Assembly (NCBI GenBank): GCA_950097015.1
Contig: CATNEN010000037.1
Coordinates: forward strand, 1,674,001-1,738,000
Length of the DNA: 64,000 bases
DNA from: Macrostomum hystrix
Taxonomy: Eukaryota; Platyhelminthes; Macrostomidae
Direction of reading: 5' to 3'
The notes below the pieces were generated by a model. The model had not been told where the DNA came from, searched no databases, and saw only the letters and a program-made list of their open reading frames with translations. Within the stretch, counting starts at the first letter, position 1. Every line of letters begins with the position of its first letter. The position numbers and the translations under genes are program-made. This document shows positions 61,321 to 64,000 of this stretch, piece by piece.

Positions 61321-63473
61321 ATGGCAGCCAGGCGCAGGGCTCAGGAGCGTGACTTCAATCGGCGTAGGCGGCTCATTCTTGACCGAGGCATCGACTTGGC
61401 CAACAACCAGAAGGACACGGCCTTCGGCGAGTGCCTGCTGAAGGTAAACGTGCGCGAGGGCACCCGGCTGGAGCGATGCCAGATGGCTCTGGCCAGGCAG
61501 CAAGGCCAAGCAGCGGCTCACAGGGAGCAAGAGAAGAAGCGCTTTGTGGCCCTGCGAGATCAGGCGATTCGAGAGCCGACACTGCTGCTGGAGCGACTGC
61601 CTAGCGCGGAGCAGTATCCGGACTTTGTCAACATGAGTTTGCCAAGGTGAGGCTGAAGCTTCAACGTTTCGAAGTTTGCTGAGCCTGAAACCACGATTAG
61701 AAGAACAGCATTAGCTGGGGTAATTGAGTCACCTGGACGAAAAGTGTGGTCTCGTCCCAGTCCATGGACTGAACAGCCGCCGTACGCAGTCTTCAGATGT
61801 GCCGCGCAATAGCTGGCAGTGGTGTAGACAGCACATCTGACCCATTCGGGGCAGGTGTAATCAATTATATTATTATTATTCTTATAAACGCAGGACCAGT
61901 GGTGAGCTAGAATGGAACCGCGCACACATCCCATTGTCCACACATGTTGACATTTTCGGCGCCGCAATGTCTCATGTTCAGGTTCATGCGACCCCTGGAG
62001 GCGCGCCAGTCGAAGGCGCCGGATTTTGCCACGCTAAGCGTATTCCAGGCTGTTAAGAAGCGAAAGCGAAATCCCTGGGAGGAGGCGGTCCGGTCCAGCG
62101 TTTGTTTCCGCCCCACCCTGTGCCCGTGCCCGCGGCTCAGCCGGACCGACCAGGAGAAACTCACGGCCGACTGGGCGCAAGTCGCGGAGCTGCAGAGTAG
62201 GGCACTCTCTGGCGGAGGGCTGGTAAGAGTTGGCAAAAAATCGAAGCTTAGATAAAACGGTTAGTCTCATGATAATAAGTCTGTGAAGCTTTCACAGAAC
62301 CCAAGAACCCAGGACTGGATAGAAGCTTCCCTGAAACTTCATCGCAGACCTCGGCGCCGACTCGTTCCAAGCCGGCTGCGGGTGGCAATCCGCTTGGCCT
62401 ACCATCGCGTCTGAACTCGGCGCTTCATCGTCTGGCCCGCGACCTGTTCGACGATATGCCATCGGCTTCCTCTGCTTCTGCGACGTCGTCTAGGAAGTCG
62501 CTTGCGCCGACTGGTTCGTCGATTGACGAGACGCCGCAACAGTCGCCGATTTTCATCACCCAGATGGGCGGCCAGTTGCGAGGCTCCGGCGAGCTGGTGT
62601 TCGATTTTGAAAGGCGAAGGAGCGACAGTCGGAGACGAGAGAAGGAGCAGGTGCGAGGCTCGGAATGTGTCAAGTTCAATTTATTAACCGTAGAAATACC
62701 GCGGGGCATTTCAAATACCCACTTCCCAACAGCTCCCAAACCGAATGACCGATTTTTGTGAAATTCCACCAAATGGATCAACTTTTTCCGCCATTTAACG
62801 ATTAACTAAATTTCAAAGCCGTCCGAGTCAACATCGTCGAGATAATCAGCGATTCTTGTCGAAGACCCTGGTGACATGGACAGCTCATATTTGCATAAAC
62901 CTTTTTGGCCAATCCATACTGGTTCAACAATGCAATATAATCAACAATAATAGCGTATATGGCTACATTATGAAATTAAAAGTGAAAATGTGTGTTTTTG
63001 CAATTACCTACCGTGGCTTTTCTTCTGTCAATAGACACCTTAGTTTAATTAGAGAGTTCAAGCCGCATTTGTCCATTTCGTATACGAAAATATTGAACTA
63101 TTTATCTCACTACTCAAAGTAGGCGGCTTTTTTATTTTTTAAGGCGGCACGCAAACAGCAGGTGGACCGCGCCCTGACCAGCATCTACCAGCTGCTGGAT
63201 GGCAGACGAGCGACCGGCCAGCCGCAACTTCGATCAGTCAACAACCGGCGTCAGGCGCCAGACAGCTTCGATCCTGGCGTCGCTAATGCATATAGGCAAG
63301 ATGATGAAAATGATGAAGATGAAGATTCGTTGGCCGACAAGCAGGTGAGCTTTTCAACATGCAAGACAGCGGAGAGTCTGCAGATCCTGACCAAGGCCCG
63401 ACGAGTCGTTGTCACGCGGCGTCGATTGAACCGTCGTGGCAGCGACGTCGACGAGCAACCAGTTCCGGTGTGA
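61321..63473 (+). CDS. Uncharacterised 4-exon protein, about 399 aa
   Basis: Exons: 61321-61646 (ATG), 61982-62222, 62348-62650, 63144-63473 (TGA); GT-AG introns, phases 2, 0, 0 agree. I do not recognise the family. The N-terminus is very basic (MAARRRAQERDFNRRRR) and residues 1-110 are charged and probably helical. A conserved-looking stretch follows: QYPDFVNMSLPR then FMRPLEARQSKAPDFATL. The middle is Ser/Pro-rich and disordered, with a hydrophobic patch SPIFITQMGGQL and ELVFDFERRR. The C-terminal exon has a helix (VDRALTSIYQLLDGRR), an acidic DDENDEDED run and a basic RRRLNRRGSD end. There is no signal peptide or membrane segment. An internal CAG|GTGAGC in exon 4 (about 63342) could act as an alternative donor. 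Basic and acidic tracts suggest a nuclear or cytoskeletal protein, but that is a guess. Confidence 0.75.
61690..61872 (+). mobile_element. SINE family A, 3' part, in intron 1 of the unknown gene
   Basis: AGCATTAGCTGGGGTAATTG, CCCAGTCCATGGACTGAACA, GCCGTACGCAGTCTTCAGAT, GGGGCAGGTGTAATCAATTA and an ATT-repeat tail. Confidence 0.8.
62684..62900 (+). mobile_element. MITE-like family M copy in intron 3 of the unknown gene
   Basis: Begins TTAACCGTAGAAATACCGCG, then GGGCATTTCAAATACCCACT, AGCTCCCAAACCGAATGACC and GATTTTTGTGAAATTCCACC. It resembles the copies at 58870 and 43930. The right terminus is unclear. Confidence 0.7.
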
Positions 63474-63783
63474 AAATTAATAGAAAAAATAGGATTATAG
63501 TTTTGTATATGAGCAATTTTGATGAAACATCTTCCCCACGAGCGGCATATATTTTAACATACGCTTACGAATTAGATCATTTGTGGTAATATTTTAATTA
63601 CCATAGACACTTAATTCTCTTGCCAAAAAACGCTAAATTTGAATTTACAAATATAGTTGTCTACGGCTTACTTTCTCGTGTGAATTCAAACGCTTGGCCC
63701 TAGAATTCCATGGGCCGTTCCGTTTTGCATGTCCACTGTTCCACATAGCGCGACAAAAGCAATGTTACACTCATTCTATTCCC

Positions 63784-63789
63784 AATAAA
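63784..63789 (+). terminator. Polyadenylation signal of the unknown plus-strand gene
   Basis: AATAAA about 310 nt downstream of the TGA, the first canonical signal after the stop on this strand. Confidence 0.6.
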
Positions 63790-64000
63790 CGCTATTATAT
63801 AATACTCGTAGTTTTGTTTGTCTGTTCTTCTGTTGTTTATGGCAGAAATACCTCGGACGTGATTTTCTAAGGACCGGGTCCGTTATGAAATTCACGTTAT
63901 GAAGAAGCAACTGTATGTGCAGTATGCACATATCGATAGTCAAACACAATTTGTTAAATCAACAATGCCAATGCTAAAAATAGTCGCTTCAGACACCGCT
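63790..64000. other. Right edge; nothing recognised
   Basis: Unique AT-rich sequence to the end of the window with no supported feature. Confidence 0.4.

Noticed and set aside
61884-61981. Alternative exon GACCAGTGGTGAGCTAG onward in the unknown gene
   Set aside because: It is in phase with exon 1 and could use a donor at 61981, but needs a 67-nt intron. The acceptor at 61982 gives a longer coherent reading (FMRPLEARQSKAP).

Overview
This is a eukaryotic, animal window, not a prokaryotic one. It holds five multi-exon genes that can be followed codon by codon across spliced exons, plus the 5' end of a sixth. Introns are GT-AG with one GC-AG case, and the non-coding DNA is loaded with tRNA-derived SINEs, MITE-like elements and tandem arrays. 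The gene set (protocadherin, FERM protein, NDR kinase, BNIP3, MLCK-type kinase) and the SINE structure suggest an invertebrate bilaterian. A repeat-rich flatworm such as a macrostomid would fit, but nothing in the sequence proves the species.

Layout. (1) 1-1562, minus: first three exons of a myosin-light-chain-kinase/titin-family kinase, running off the left edge. (2) 2.04-8.58 kb: a 6.5-kb satellite built from 9-bp modules. (3) 10.2-24.2 kb, minus: complete 15-exon FERM protein of the EPB41L5/Yurt group, about 764 aa. (4) 25.6-39.1 kb, minus: complete 8-exon protocadherin with seven cadherin repeats, about 1104 aa. (5) 42.7-46.05 kb, minus: NDR/STK38 (Tricornered) kinase, about 451 aa, possibly with a further 5' exon at 53.5 kb. 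(6) 56.6-59.8 kb, minus: BNIP3-like mitophagy receptor, about 168 aa. (7) 61.3-63.5 kb, plus: a 4-exon gene of about 399 aa that I do not recognise, divergent from the BNIP3-like gene.

Functional themes. The FERM protein and the protocadherin are both cell-surface/polarity proteins and both end in class-I PDZ ligands; the NDR kinase works in morphogenesis downstream of MOB/Hippo-type inputs. They are separate genes, and I see no operon-like arrangement.

The outstanding feature is the tandem-repeat load. About 27 different arrays (units mostly 14-38 bp) make up close to half of the window. Nearly every long intron has its own private array, and some introns are array almost from donor to acceptor. 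In EPB41L5-like intron 4 the functional 5' splice site is itself inside the first repeat unit, and several other arrays carry donor-like or branchpoint/acceptor-like motifs on the sense strand. This points to intron growth by tandem duplication of splice-site-proximal sequence. The very long open frames in the arrays are artefacts of unit lengths that are, or sum to, multiples of three.
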